Made by a program: the position numbers and the translations under genes. A stretch of 58,667 nucleotides of DNA from Deltaproteobacteria bacterium. Lineage in GTDB: Bacteria; Desulfobacterota; Binatia; Binatales; Binataceae. The stretch's first letter is position 1; every line of letters begins with the position of its first letter. Under the pieces are notes generated by a model, which was not told the DNA's origin, did not search any database, and was given only the letters and a program-made list of their open reading frames with translations. Of this stretch, positions 34,169 to 43,426 are shown piece after piece. The DNA lies in NCBI GenBank assembly GCA_021799495.1, contig JAJZAI010000020.1, positions 1-58,667 on the forward strand, written 5' to 3'.

Positions 34169-35732
34169 TGGGTACTCCTTCCTGTTCGTTGGATTCACCA
34201 GCGGCGGCGCGCATCCGATGCGCGGCGCCATTGAAGACGCGGTCGGCGGCGGCGCGGGCGCGAAAGACCCGGGCGGCCGGAATCGGGGCGGATTGTTTGG
34301 CGTCGGCAAGCGTATTGCGAGCAAAGCCGAGTAACTGATGAAGCCATTTGATGCGCGCGGCCTCGAAGCTCAGGTCGAGATCGGCGAACAGTTCAGCGAA
34401 GAAGACGCGATCGACCTCGCGGTCGAAAGACGCGGCGAACGGATCAATCCGCGGATCACGGAAATTGAGCTTTTCGGGTCCGCCCTGAAGCAGGGCCGCG
34501 AGCGCCGGTCTAAGCGCTTTGGAGGCGACGTTCTTGACCTCCTCGATGCGCTTTTTTGAAGTCTCGCCGAGTCTCAAACGCCCGTCCTCGGTGGCGAGCC
34601 AGGCGCGGGCCTTCGGCGGCACGGGGATAACGCGCTCGTGGTAGCCGTCGGTGCCGCCTTGACCACGAACGAACACTTGGCAAATGACCGAGGGTTTTTC
34701 GCCGTCGACCGGCTGTACCTGGCTGGCAACGGCCGGCGCACGGTCGCCGGGAAAGAGCAGTCTCGGAATACGGTCATAGCGGAGATCGGTCGAAGTTACC
34801 GCCGTGCCGTCGCTCCTATTGGTTGGCACCCAAGGATCGCCAAGGGCCAATTTCTGTTTCTTTTGCCCCTCGGTCTCCGGGACGTCCACGCGTTGAACCT
34901 CGGTCGTAGTCCAGCGGGCGACGATTTGGCCGCGACCATCGATCAGCCGTATGCGTCGGCAAATCTCAATGAAAAACGGATCGAGTTCGGATATCGCGAG
35001 CTGCGCGATCCCGTCCCACGGTTCAAGCCACAACAAGGCGTGGCCACCGTCGGGGTCGAATCCGTGTTCCTCGGCAATTTTGTCGCGTACCGCGACCAGC
35101 AGATTCGTGTCGCGGACGAAACGGGTCGGCCAGGCGAGGTCGCGTGCGGCGGCGAAACACGGCCGATTGCCGAATCCACCGTTCATGCGCGCTATGCCGT
35201 AGTTCATCTTTCCGCCGTATCCTTCCATCGTCTGGAGGGATACGAGCGCATAAATCCAATGCTCGGGTGCGGGCGCGGCGATCCGCTCCATTTTGACGTC
35301 GTGGTTCTTGGCGGTCGCCAGCAGATCGATCGCGTCGGGCGTCGCGGTCGAGTTATCGTCATCCCATTCGGCGAGAGAGCCTTCGGGAACCGGCGGCTGC
35401 ATGAAGGCGGGCGCCTTCAGGTCCGGCACGATCAGGCGCCACGGCTCGTCGCGGCCGTCGGTCAGCGCGCGCATGACTTCGGCCCACTGTTCCGCGCCGC
35501 GCATCTTCGCCACGTCCAAAAGTCCCGCGTGAAAGGCCGCAAGCGCGCCGAGCTGGACCAGAAAGGCGTGCCAGGCGTGGAATTGATATGGCTGCAGCGC
35601 GGCGAACTCGAGCGGCTCGCCGCGCGCCAACGCGGCGAGAACCTCGGGCAGCGTCAGGCGTTCGAGCACGCCGCCGCCGGCGGTAGCGCCGATCAGGCGC
35701 TCGGTCAGCAGATTGAAACGATTCTCAGTCAT
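34149..35732 (-). CDS. cse1: Cse1 (Cas8e) large Cascade subunit
   Basis: From ATG 35732 (overlapping the cas3 stop by 8 bases) the 527-residue protein matches CasA/Cse1: MTENRFNLLTERLIG, VLAALARGEPLEFAALQPYQFHAWHAFLVQLGALA, then LMQPP-like FMQPPVPEGSLAEW and GYGGKMNYGIARMNGGFGNRP. Cse1 recognises the PAM on target DNA and recruits Cas3. The start codons upstream of 35732 are inside cas3 and are rejected. Confidence 0.96.
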   Translation of the reverse strand: MTENRFNLLTERLIGATAGGGVLERLTLPEVLAALARGEPLEFAALQPYQFHAWHAFLVQLGALAAFHAGLLDVAKMRGAEQWAEVMRALTDGRDEPWRLIVPDLKAPAFMQPPVPEGSLAEWDDDNSTATPDAIDLLATAKNHDVKMERIAAPAPEHWIYALVSLQTMEGYGGKMNYGIARMNGGFGNRPCFAAARDLAWPTRFVRDTNLLVAVRDKIAEEHGFDPDGGHALLWLEPWDGIAQLAISELDPFFIEICRRIRLIDGRGQIVARWTTTEVQRVDVPETEGQKKQKLALGDPWVPTNRSDGTAVTSTDLRYDRIPRLLFPGDRAPAVASQVQPVDGEKPSVICQVFVRGQGGTDGYHERVIPVPPKARAWLATEDGRLRLGETSKKRIEEVKNVASKALRPALAALLQGGPEKLNFRDPRIDPFAASFDREVDRVFFAELFADLDLSFEAARIKWLHQLLGFARNTLADAKQSAPIPAARVFRARAAADRVFNGAAHRMRAAAGESNEQEGVPNESSTD

Positions 35733-38391
35733 CAGCCGATTCCTCCATTTGCTTCGATAATGTTTCAGCGGGGCGTAAGCCCATCCGGTCGTAAACGAAA
35801 GCGCGATCGGCAAAGTTGAATCGAATCGATTCCGCTTCGGCGACGACGTGTTCGGCTTGCGCCTCGGCGGGCGCGCCCTTCGCGAGCCATCCGGGGATAG
35901 TCAGGCGGCGGATCGGCGCGCCGAACGGACCGGCCGGCGCACCGTCAAATTCAACGATGCGATCATCCTCGCCGAGGCGCGTGCGAATGCGGCTCTCGCT
36001 TGACGGAAAGCGGCAATCGGCAAACGGCTGGTCGCGATCGACGGCGTTGAGATTGGCCAGACGCCGGCTGGCGATCGATTCGCCGTCGCATTTTTGCGCA
36101 TGCTTCTTCCACGGACCGCCGAGTTCGGCTACGATCGCCTTGAGCGCCTCGGGATGGGTGGCGGCTTCGACCAGCCGCCGGTTCATCGCGGGAATTTCCA
36201 GAGTTTGGTAGGTTTCGAGCGCGCGCCAGGTCGCCTCCAGCACGCGCAGGTCGTCATACACCGTGCCGAAGCCGTGCTCGCCGCGGGCGGCGCCCTCGCG
36301 GCCGATCAGCGGCGTCAGATCGCGATCGGCGGGAACGAGAACGATCACGCGCGGCGCGCGGAACGGCTCCGGACGAGCGCCGCGGTCATGGCGATGGAGC
36401 CGGCCGATCCGCTGCAGCATCACGTCGAGGGGACAGAGGTCGGTGAGCATCAGGTCGGCGTCGAGGTCGAGGCTTTGCTGGACCGTCTGCGTCGCCGCGG
36501 CGACGCACGGCGAGCGCGAGTTCTTGCCGAAACAATCCTCCAGCCGCCCGTCGAGCGGCACGCGATCCTCGCGGGCGAAACGCGCGTGATGAGGCGCCGG
36601 GATACCGTTGAGCGCGAAAAGCCGATCCGCCGCATTCCTTTCGCCGGCGATCCGCTCCAGCTCGATTTGCGTGGCGACGCAATCGCCGACGGTATTGCGC
36701 ACGATCAAAACGCGCGCGCCCGCCAGCGCCGCGGCGAGCGCGCGGCTTGCGGCCGCGGCGAAGTCGCCGGCTGCGGACATGATTTCGACATTCACGGTTT
36801 TGGGCGGCGATTCGCTCATCAATTCCACGCGCGCAGGATAGCGACCGCCTCCGACAACCGTTGTCACGATCGGATACGGAACCCCGATCGCGCCGGCCAG
36901 GGGCGGAAGTTTCAGCCGGCTTGATAACGCCGCTCCGATCAGATTGGCGGCGGCGCCCGCGCCGAGGGTCGCCGACAAGAGCAGCGCATGGCCGCCGGCG
37001 GCGAGATGGAAGCGCAACGCCTCGCGCAGGATCTCCGTCATGTAGGCGTCCGAGGCGTGCACCTCGTCGACCACCAAAAACTGCCGCAACATCGCGGTCG
37101 CGCGCAGATGCGAATGCGAAACCATCAGCGCGGAGAGCAGGGACTGATCGACCGTGCCGACGCTGATCGCGCCGGCGAGATAGCGCTTCGGATGCTCTCC
37201 GGCCCATCGGCGAAAGCGGCATCGGAAGGCTTCGTCGTCGGGATGCAGAGTCTCGAATGGCGCCAGCCGCCGGCCCTCCGGCCCGTCGTCGAGCGGAAGA
37301 TAGCCGGGGACGGCGAGCGTCACCGGCGGCCGAACCGATTCGCCGGGAAAGGCGCGCGCCACCGCGTTTTCAATCCGGCGATGCATCTGGACGGCCGCAG
37401 TGCGGGTCGGCAGGGCGAAATAGAGTCCGTCGGCTTCACCCGCGTCGAACAGGCGAAAAAACCGCGCGAGCGCGGCTTCGGTCTTGCCGGAACCGGTCTC
37501 GCTCTCGAGGATCGCGAGGCTGCCGCGCCCCGCCGCGATCGGCAGCTCGAGCATCCGGCGCTGCGCCTGATTCGGCGCGAACTCAAAAATTTCCCCGAAC
37601 TCGCGCCGATCATCGTGGTATGCGGCGCGGGCGGGCGCGGAATCCAGGCCGATGTGGCGCAGGACGATCGGCGCCACGTGGCGGGCGAAGCCGATGCGGT
37701 CGCCGTCGCCGGGTTCGCTGTAACGGAAGACCGAACGGTCGGAGCCGATCCAGTCGGCGAGCGTGACCAGTCCGCAGAAGGCGTGCTGGAACCGTGGCGT
37801 CGCCGGGAGCGGCGCGGCGTCCGGGGCAAACGCGGCGGGAAACCATTCGCGAACTTTCGCGCTCAGCCGCGCGATTCCCGCGAACGGATCGCGGCCGTTG
37901 GGCTCGGCGCGCCAAATCTCAACCCTCGGACCGGAACCGCCGCCGGGTTCGCCTGGCTTCCCGTGATGCGCGATCGCCGCAATCAATAATTCGAGGCCCA
38001 AACCATCGGATGTCCACGACTGGATCTGGTCGAGCGGGAGGCTTCGACGAAGTTCGCGCTGTTGGGCCGACGGACTTGGGCCGAACAGATCGAGCAATGG
38101 CTGGACGTGGCCGGCTCGCGGCTGGCGGCTGCGGTCAGCCTTATTTTGAAAGCCAAGATTGAATTTACCAACGTCATGAAACGCCGCGAGCGCGGCCAGG
38201 CGCTGGATTTCCGATTCGGTCAGGTCGTCACGCCCGCCAAGCGCCGCCATGCGGCGGCGAGTCGGGGAGAGCCGCAGCAGCGTCTCGCAGACGGCGGACA
38301 CGTCGGCGCAATGATCGATCAACGGATGCCATTCCATAGTCAATTCGCCTTGCGCCAGCTTTCCCCAAAAGCAATCCGGCATGCCTTTCAT
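35725..38391 (-). CDS. cas3: Cas3 helicase-nuclease, type I-E
   Basis: The 888-residue protein has an N-terminal HD nuclease (EWHPLIDHCADVS, LAAFHDVGKFNLGFQNK with the His-Asp pair at 72-73) followed by a superfamily 2 helicase: ESETGSGKTEAAL (Walker A, near residue 300), VVDEVHASDAYM (DEVH box) and LLSATLG (motif III), with LMLTDLCPLDVMLQRIGRLHRHDRG as motif VI. It shreds target DNA after Cascade binding. AAGGAGG precedes the ATG. It is the first gene of the cas operon. Confidence 0.97.
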   Translation of the reverse strand: MKGMPDCFWGKLAQGELTMEWHPLIDHCADVSAVCETLLRLSPTRRRMAALGGRDDLTESEIQRLAALAAFHDVGKFNLGFQNKADRSRQPRAGHVQPLLDLFGPSPSAQQRELRRSLPLDQIQSWTSDGLGLELLIAAIAHHGKPGEPGGGSGPRVEIWRAEPNGRDPFAGIARLSAKVREWFPAAFAPDAAPLPATPRFQHAFCGLVTLADWIGSDRSVFRYSEPGDGDRIGFARHVAPIVLRHIGLDSAPARAAYHDDRREFGEIFEFAPNQAQRRMLELPIAAGRGSLAILESETGSGKTEAALARFFRLFDAGEADGLYFALPTRTAAVQMHRRIENAVARAFPGESVRPPVTLAVPGYLPLDDGPEGRRLAPFETLHPDDEAFRCRFRRWAGEHPKRYLAGAISVGTVDQSLLSALMVSHSHLRATAMLRQFLVVDEVHASDAYMTEILREALRFHLAAGGHALLLSATLGAGAAANLIGAALSSRLKLPPLAGAIGVPYPIVTTVVGGGRYPARVELMSESPPKTVNVEIMSAAGDFAAAASRALAAALAGARVLIVRNTVGDCVATQIELERIAGERNAADRLFALNGIPAPHHARFAREDRVPLDGRLEDCFGKNSRSPCVAAATQTVQQSLDLDADLMLTDLCPLDVMLQRIGRLHRHDRGARPEPFRAPRVIVLVPADRDLTPLIGREGAARGEHGFGTVYDDLRVLEATWRALETYQTLEIPAMNRRLVEAATHPEALKAIVAELGGPWKKHAQKCDGESIASRRLANLNAVDRDQPFADCRFPSSESRIRTRLGEDDRIVEFDGAPAGPFGAPIRRLTIPGWLAKGAPAEAQAEHVVAEAESIRFNFADRAFVYDRMGLRPAETLSKQMEESADD

Positions 38392-38925
38392 AAATTGGTA
38401 TCCTCCTTGTAATCCAGTGACCTGCTGGCTTTCCTTCTCACGCGCCGAACGCCAATCACCACGATCGGCAAATCCATCTCCGCCAGCGGCTTACACAACC
38501 TGGAAGTATCAACTCCGGCGCCGCCTTACTCTCCGGTCTGAGACACAGGCTCCATTATGAATTTATTAATAGCCGTTATGCCAAATTGTTTGCGCAATTC
38601 CTTCCGCCGCTTCGGTCGCGGCGCTGGCAACGGGATGAACGAAAAGCGGCCGGTTCAGCACGGAGCGAATTCCGGAATCAATGCGCGCACCGGAGCGGTG
38701 AACGAAGACCCGGGAAGTCCGCCGGCCGGCGCACGCCCGCGATCGCGGCTTGCGTACGGAGCGCGTCAATCCTGGCGGACTGGAAGCGGTGGAAATGCGT
38801 TAGGCGAGCCGGCAGGAAACCGGTAATCGGCGGCTCAAAGGGACGCGGCGGATCGGGCGGCCGATCTCCGCACGCTCAATGGGGTAATGGCCAAAAGAAG
38901 CGGCTGAATATAGCGTCCGCCGCTT
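38392..38925. other. Region upstream of the cas operon, no supported gene
   Basis: This 534-bp gap lies between cas3 and the class II aldolase gene, both on the minus strand. An AT-rich stretch at about 38555-38585 could hold the cas promoter; on the minus strand TTGGCA is followed after 17 bases by TTCATA, a weak match. Short open frames on both strands show no recognisable family. Confidence 0.4.
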
Positions 38926-39549
38926 TCAAGCGTCGTTATGAAGATACGATTCCACAGGACGCTCGCGGATCAGGTCCAACGAATTAGCGCCGCGGAGCAG
39001 CAAGAAGATGCGGCAACAGTCCTCGAGCAAAAGCGTTCGATAAAGCGCCTGATCGGGCGAATGTCCCGTGGTGAAAGAGCCATGGCCGCGAATCAGTAGC
39101 GCGGGCGCGTGTTTGAGCGCCTCCACGATCAAGGCCGGGTCTTCGCCGGATTCTTCTCCCGGCACGCTGGTGTCGACAATTGGAATCGATTGCAGGCCGA
39201 TTATCGCCTCGTTATGGACAGGCTTAATCCTGTCGGTTCGGGAACTTATCGCCGCGGCGATCGCATGCACGCCGTGAACGTGAACGATCGATTGTGCAGC
39301 GGTCGAATTGTATAAGGCGCGATGTACCTGAGCTTCGCATGACGCTTCATCCGGAATTGCCGTATTGTCATCCAGATCGACCGAAATAAAATCGGTCCCG
39401 GAGAGTTGGCCCAGGCTTTTCCCGGTTCGTGTAATGAGAAAGCCACCACCGATTTTGACGCTCAGGTTCCCGCCTCGCGTCGTAACCAAGCCGCGCGCAT
39501 ACAACTCTTTACCGACCGCGATCAACTGTTCGGAGTATCTTTCGGTCAT
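38926..39549 (-). CDS. Class II aldolase/adducin-family protein
   Basis: From ATG 39549 (GGAG upstream) the 207-residue protein has the class II aldolase core: ARGLVTTRGGNLSVKIGGGFLITRTGKSLGQL, then EAQVHRALYNSTAAQSIVHVHGVHAIAAA with the HVHG zinc ligands, KPVHNEAII, and LLIRGHGSFTTGHS with a further His. Relatives include fuculose-phosphate aldolase and ribulose-phosphate epimerase. A decarboxylase role as in related families is possible. No sugar-kinase partner is adjacent. The substrate is unknown. Confidence 0.88.
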   Translation of the reverse strand: MTERYSEQLIAVGKELYARGLVTTRGGNLSVKIGGGFLITRTGKSLGQLSGTDFISVDLDDNTAIPDEASCEAQVHRALYNSTAAQSIVHVHGVHAIAAAISSRTDRIKPVHNEAIIGLQSIPIVDTSVPGEESGEDPALIVEALKHAPALLIRGHGSFTTGHSPDQALYRTLLLEDCCRIFLLLRGANSLDLIRERPVESYLHNDA

Positions 39550-39942
39550 CAAACGCTCCGTGCAAGAACAACCCTCGGCAAAATCAGCGCGCATCTTCAA
39601 CGGTTCACGCCGCCGAACGCTTCCGTTTCGACGGCGCCCCCAAGCTTACATCGCTGGTTACATTAGTCTCAGCGGACACAGCGGGAAAGTCAATGCAAAT
39701 TCGCGAGTCAGAGCCTAAAATAACGCGGCGCGGGCGGAATTTTCGCCGCCTGGCGACACGCAAAGGTAACGCCCGACCCACTTGTATTTGATCATGTCTA
39801 CGCCGAGACAAGGCGCCGGAAATATTAGAATTCCTTTAGGTGTCAAAAAGATTCCTGGTCTATTGCGTGCGCCTCAGCGGCTCCGCGCCGAAAGTCCGAT
39901 AGCTCCAGACGCCTGCGCGCCTTTCATAACGTGCCGCAAGGT
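39550..39942. other. Intergenic region, no gene seen
   Basis: About 390 bp between the class II aldolase start and the CocE hydrolase stop. Short open frames lack ribosome sites and family likeness. No strong hairpin was seen. Confidence 0.35.
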
Positions 39943-41736
39943 TTACCTCGGCATAACGGGCAGCAACACGTGCGAGGCCATCGCGCGTTCGTGGTAAACC
40001 GATTGCCGTGCGGCGATCCCTTTCACGCCTTCGCCAAAAGCCTCACCAGTGTTCAAGTTGCGGTCGAAACGCGGAAAGTTGCTGGAGCTGATCTCGAGCC
40101 GAATGCGATGGCCGCGGAGAAACAGATTGCTGGTCGCCCACAGATCGATGGTGAATTTGTATGGCCGTCCAGCCTCCATCAACCGCGGATGGCTCGCGGA
40201 TTCGCGGTAACGGGCGCGGATGATCCCGTCAAGGAGGTTCTGCGCGTATCCGTCCGGATGCACATCGACGAGTTTCGCGGTGAAGTCCGTATCGACCGCC
40301 GAAGAAGACGCCCACAAAACGACGCTGACCGGCCCAGTGATTTCCAGTGGTTGCTCGAGTGGCTCCGAGGTATAGACCAAAACGTCGTCTCGCTCCTCCA
40401 CCGTCCTTTGATCCTGGACGCCCATATCGATAGCGAGATTTGCGCCGCCAAGGCTGGGCACGGGATTATCTGGATCGTAAACGAAGCTGTCCGCATTTTC
40501 CTGGTCGGGCGGCACAGTTGAAAGCGCGCCGTCGCCGCGAATGGAATTGGCCCCCTGCCGGCTGTGCAGGTAATACGGCATCTGGCGGATGTTCGGTGGC
40601 GGCCAATCGGGCAACGAGCGCCATTTGTTCTCGCCGAGCGTGAATATCGTCACCGGAGGCTCGTCCATGACGCCGTTATCGACATCCTTCAGCCAGTAAT
40701 CGAACCATCGCGCCAACGTCTCGCTGAGGTCGATAAGCGCGGCGGGCCCGAAATCGATATCGCCAGTTCCGCGCGAACTTGGAACGGTGTACGGCAACAA
40801 GTGGCCCCACGGTCCGATTATCAGGCGCTGGCCGTCGCGCGCCTTCTGAAATTTGCTCTGCGTCTTGATGCTTCGATAGGCGTTCTGCGCGCCCTCGCCA
40901 AAAATGTCGTACCAGGAAGTGACGTGCAGCATCGGCACGCTGACGCTCGCCGCATGCCGGTTTACGTTCGCACGATACCAGTATTCGCCGTCGTCGGCGT
41001 GAGCGATGTGATCGGCGAAATACGGAGCGGTTTCTCTGAGCAGCTCAATCCAGTCCTTGATCGGCAGATGGCGGTACCATTTGTCGGTAAGCGGTGTAAA
41101 CGCATTCAGGCCGAAACGCGTCTGGCGAAGCAGCGGAAATTCTCCGCCTTCGACGTATTCTTTCATCTTTTCGAAAAGATCGTTTCGATTTTTGCGCTTA
41201 AGCGTATTCAAGCCTTTGAAGATCGCGTACGGAACTATCCATCCCCACAGCGACGCGCCGCCGGTGTGAAAAATCCAGCTCGCGTGGTAATCCGACGAGG
41301 CGGATACCGGCGCCATCACCTGCAAAGACGGCGGCATCGGATCGTTGCACGCAATCATGTATTGCGTAAGCCCGAGATAAGACTGGCCCGTCGTGCCGAC
41401 GCGGCCATTTGACCACGGCAGCCGCGCCGCCCACTCGACTGCATCGTAGCCGTCGGCGATTTCCTGGAAAATCGTGTCGTATTCGCCTTCGGACTGAAAT
41501 CGCCCCCGGCAGTCCTGCACGACCGAGACGTACCCGTAGCGCGCGAAAAGAAAATTCGGGCCGTTCGGGTCGTCGGTTCCCTTCTTGTTATACGGCGTGC
41601 GGCTGAGCAGAACTGGAAATCGCCCCGGCTCGTCGGGCCTGATCACGTCGGCATACAATGTAACGCCGTCCCGAGTCTTCATCGGAACGTTTTTTTCAGT
41701 TACGACTTTGCAGGTTTTGCGGGCACGAACAATCAT
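39943..41736 (-). CDS. CocE/NonD-type alpha/beta hydrolase (X-Pro dipeptidyl-peptidase-like)
   Basis: ATG 41736 follows GGAGGATCGTCGG; the open frame upstream is ignored. The 597-residue protein has MKTRDGVTLYADVIRPDEPGRFPVLLSRTPYNK, QDCRGRFQSEGEY (oxyanion region) and the nucleophile in TTGQSYLG (Ser119). Later blocks (LHVTSWYDIFGEGAQNAY, GPWGH, and the jelly-roll GPVSVVLWASSSAVDTDF) fit cocaine-esterase/peptidase S15 proteins. It hydrolyses esters or amides; the substrate is unknown. No signal peptide is visible. Confidence 0.92.
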   Translation of the reverse strand: MIVRARKTCKVVTEKNVPMKTRDGVTLYADVIRPDEPGRFPVLLSRTPYNKKGTDDPNGPNFLFARYGYVSVVQDCRGRFQSEGEYDTIFQEIADGYDAVEWAARLPWSNGRVGTTGQSYLGLTQYMIACNDPMPPSLQVMAPVSASSDYHASWIFHTGGASLWGWIVPYAIFKGLNTLKRKNRNDLFEKMKEYVEGGEFPLLRQTRFGLNAFTPLTDKWYRHLPIKDWIELLRETAPYFADHIAHADDGEYWYRANVNRHAASVSVPMLHVTSWYDIFGEGAQNAYRSIKTQSKFQKARDGQRLIIGPWGHLLPYTVPSSRGTGDIDFGPAALIDLSETLARWFDYWLKDVDNGVMDEPPVTIFTLGENKWRSLPDWPPPNIRQMPYYLHSRQGANSIRGDGALSTVPPDQENADSFVYDPDNPVPSLGGANLAIDMGVQDQRTVEERDDVLVYTSEPLEQPLEITGPVSVVLWASSSAVDTDFTAKLVDVHPDGYAQNLLDGIIRARYRESASHPRLMEAGRPYKFTIDLWATSNLFLRGHRIRLEISSSNFPRFDRNLNTGEAFGEGVKGIAARQSVYHERAMASHVLLPVMPR

Positions 41737-41929
41737 CCGACGATCCTCCGGGCGCAACGTCGCCTGACGCGCATCGTGGACATCCCGCGACCGAGATTCT
41801 CCTGAGCGACGCGGCGTCCGAACGGAACAATCGCAGAAAACCCAAGACGGTGGCAACGCTTCGGGACGAACGCAGGCTCCCGCGCGATTCGCGGCGCCGA
41901 ACGGCTTCCAGCCCGGCGATGCGACGAAA

Positions 41930-43189
41930 TTACACGGCGGTGGCCGTGACCGCGGGGAGAAACCGATTGCGGAAGTCTTCCGCGCCAAGCCCGGTATAGA
42001 CCGCGATGCGCGACAAGGCCGGCTCCTTCAGATCGCGCGGCTCGAGGCGAATCATATAGGAGCGTGCGACGCGGTAAGACTCGGTGGTGACGTCAACCAG
42101 CCGCACCTTGATGCGCCCGGTCTCCGGGTCGATCAAGTGCGGCAAATCCACCGGCGTCACGCGGCCGCCGGTGATGGCGATCAACGCGCCGGATCCTCCT
42201 TCGAGGAGATAGCGCACCGCGCCGTACCCGAGCGTGCGGGTGTACTCCGTGTCGAACGGCACCGGCTTGGCGCATCGCAACTCGTAACCAATATCCTTGG
42301 CGACGACATTCGTCGTGACGCCGATCTCCTTGAGCCGTTCGCGCACGCGTTCGCGCAACAGCGCCCCGAGCGGGATGTCGGCGATATGGATGTGGCCGTA
42401 AGAATCGCGCTCAAGGCCGGCGGCGGCCGGCAGCGTTTCGGGATCGAGCCGCTCGGCGATGCCCTCCGCGATGATCGCGACGCCGTTGTCGTGGCCCATC
42501 GAAGCGCGCTTCACGATCGCGCCGACGATGGTGTCGGCAACCAGCGAAAAATCGAATTTTTCGCCGCGAAATTCCTCCGGAATCACCGCGAGCGTGGCGC
42601 CCGCCGACTTGCACATGCTGAGCGCCAGAAAACCCGCCTTGCGCCCCATCGAGACCGCCAGATACCAGCGGCCGGTGGTGCGCGCGTCCTCCATCAGCGA
42701 CTCGATAATCGCCGTTCCGGTCGCGCGCGCCGTCTCGAAGCCGAAAGTCGGCGCGTTTTCCGGAAGCGGCAGGTCGTTATCGATGGTTTTCGGAACGGTC
42801 GCCACCCCGATACGGCCGCGCGCCCGCTCCGCGATTTGCGCCGCGCCAAAGGTGGTGTCGTCGCCGCCGATGCACACCAGGTAGCGCACGCGCAGACGGA
42901 TCAGCGTATCGATCACGCGCTGCAAGGTGGCTTCCTCCCGCGCCGGATTCGTGCGCGACGTGCGCAACACCGACCCGCCGGTGAAATGAATCCGGCTCAC
43001 GTCCGCGATGCGCAGATCGACGGTGTGCGAAGTATCGCCCTCGACCAGCCAGCGATAGCCGTCGCGCAGCCCGATGACGCGCAAGCCGTTATTGATCGCT
43101 TCGATCGCGGCGGAGGCGATGACCCCATTGATTCCGGGCGCGGGACCGCCGCCGACCAGAATCGCCAGAACCGGAAGACCGTCGCTCAT
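41930..43189 (-). CDS. pfp: Pyrophosphate-type 6-phosphofructokinase
   Basis: ATG 43189 has GGGAGG upstream. The 419-residue protein has PFK signatures GGGPAPGINGVI, CIGGDDTTFGAA and TVPKTIDNDLPL. In this family the second Asp of GGDD and the Lys of PKTIDND mark PPi rather than ATP as phosphoryl donor (ATP enzymes have GGDGS and PGTIDND). It would phosphorylate fructose 6-phosphate reversibly, or a related sugar phosphate. No other glycolytic gene adjoins it, though 6-phosphogluconate dehydrogenase is 7 kb away. Confidence 0.9.
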   Translation of the reverse strand: MSDGLPVLAILVGGGPAPGINGVIASAAIEAINNGLRVIGLRDGYRWLVEGDTSHTVDLRIADVSRIHFTGGSVLRTSRTNPAREEATLQRVIDTLIRLRVRYLVCIGGDDTTFGAAQIAERARGRIGVATVPKTIDNDLPLPENAPTFGFETARATGTAIIESLMEDARTTGRWYLAVSMGRKAGFLALSMCKSAGATLAVIPEEFRGEKFDFSLVADTIVGAIVKRASMGHDNGVAIIAEGIAERLDPETLPAAAGLERDSYGHIHIADIPLGALLRERVRERLKEIGVTTNVVAKDIGYELRCAKPVPFDTEYTRTLGYGAVRYLLEGGSGALIAITGGRVTPVDLPHLIDPETGRIKVRLVDVTTESYRVARSYMIRLEPRDLKEPALSRIAVYTGLGAEDFRNRFLPAVTATAV

Positions 43190-43347
43190 CGCAAACCTCC
43201 CGCCTTGTTTCTCAACTACCACGCTCGCGGCGGCGAGCGAATACTCCGCGCCCGGCCGATATTTATCCGCCACAGCCGCGCTTATCCGCCGTCGGGCGTC
43301 ATGTAAGCGGATTTAATTAGCCCCGCGTTAATTGCGGCCTAACCGAA

Positions 43348-43366
43348 CTGTAACAAATGCTGTCTA
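43348..43366 (+). promoter_or_regulatory. Pho-box-like direct repeat upstream of pstS
   Basis: CTGTAAC (43348-43354) and CTGTCTA (43360-43366) resemble two PhoB half-sites (CTGTCAT). Their 12-bp period differs from the usual 11 bp, so this is a weak candidate only. It lies 60-80 bp before the pstS start. Confidence 0.25.
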
Positions 43367-43426
43367 AACTCGCTCAAGCGAAGTCTGATGGAATCCGGAA
43401 AAATCAGGTTTTCAACAGGAGAAACG

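Noticed and set aside
38566-38769. A 67-residue minus-strand frame upstream of cas3
   Set aside because: No ribosome site, atypical composition and no recognisable family.
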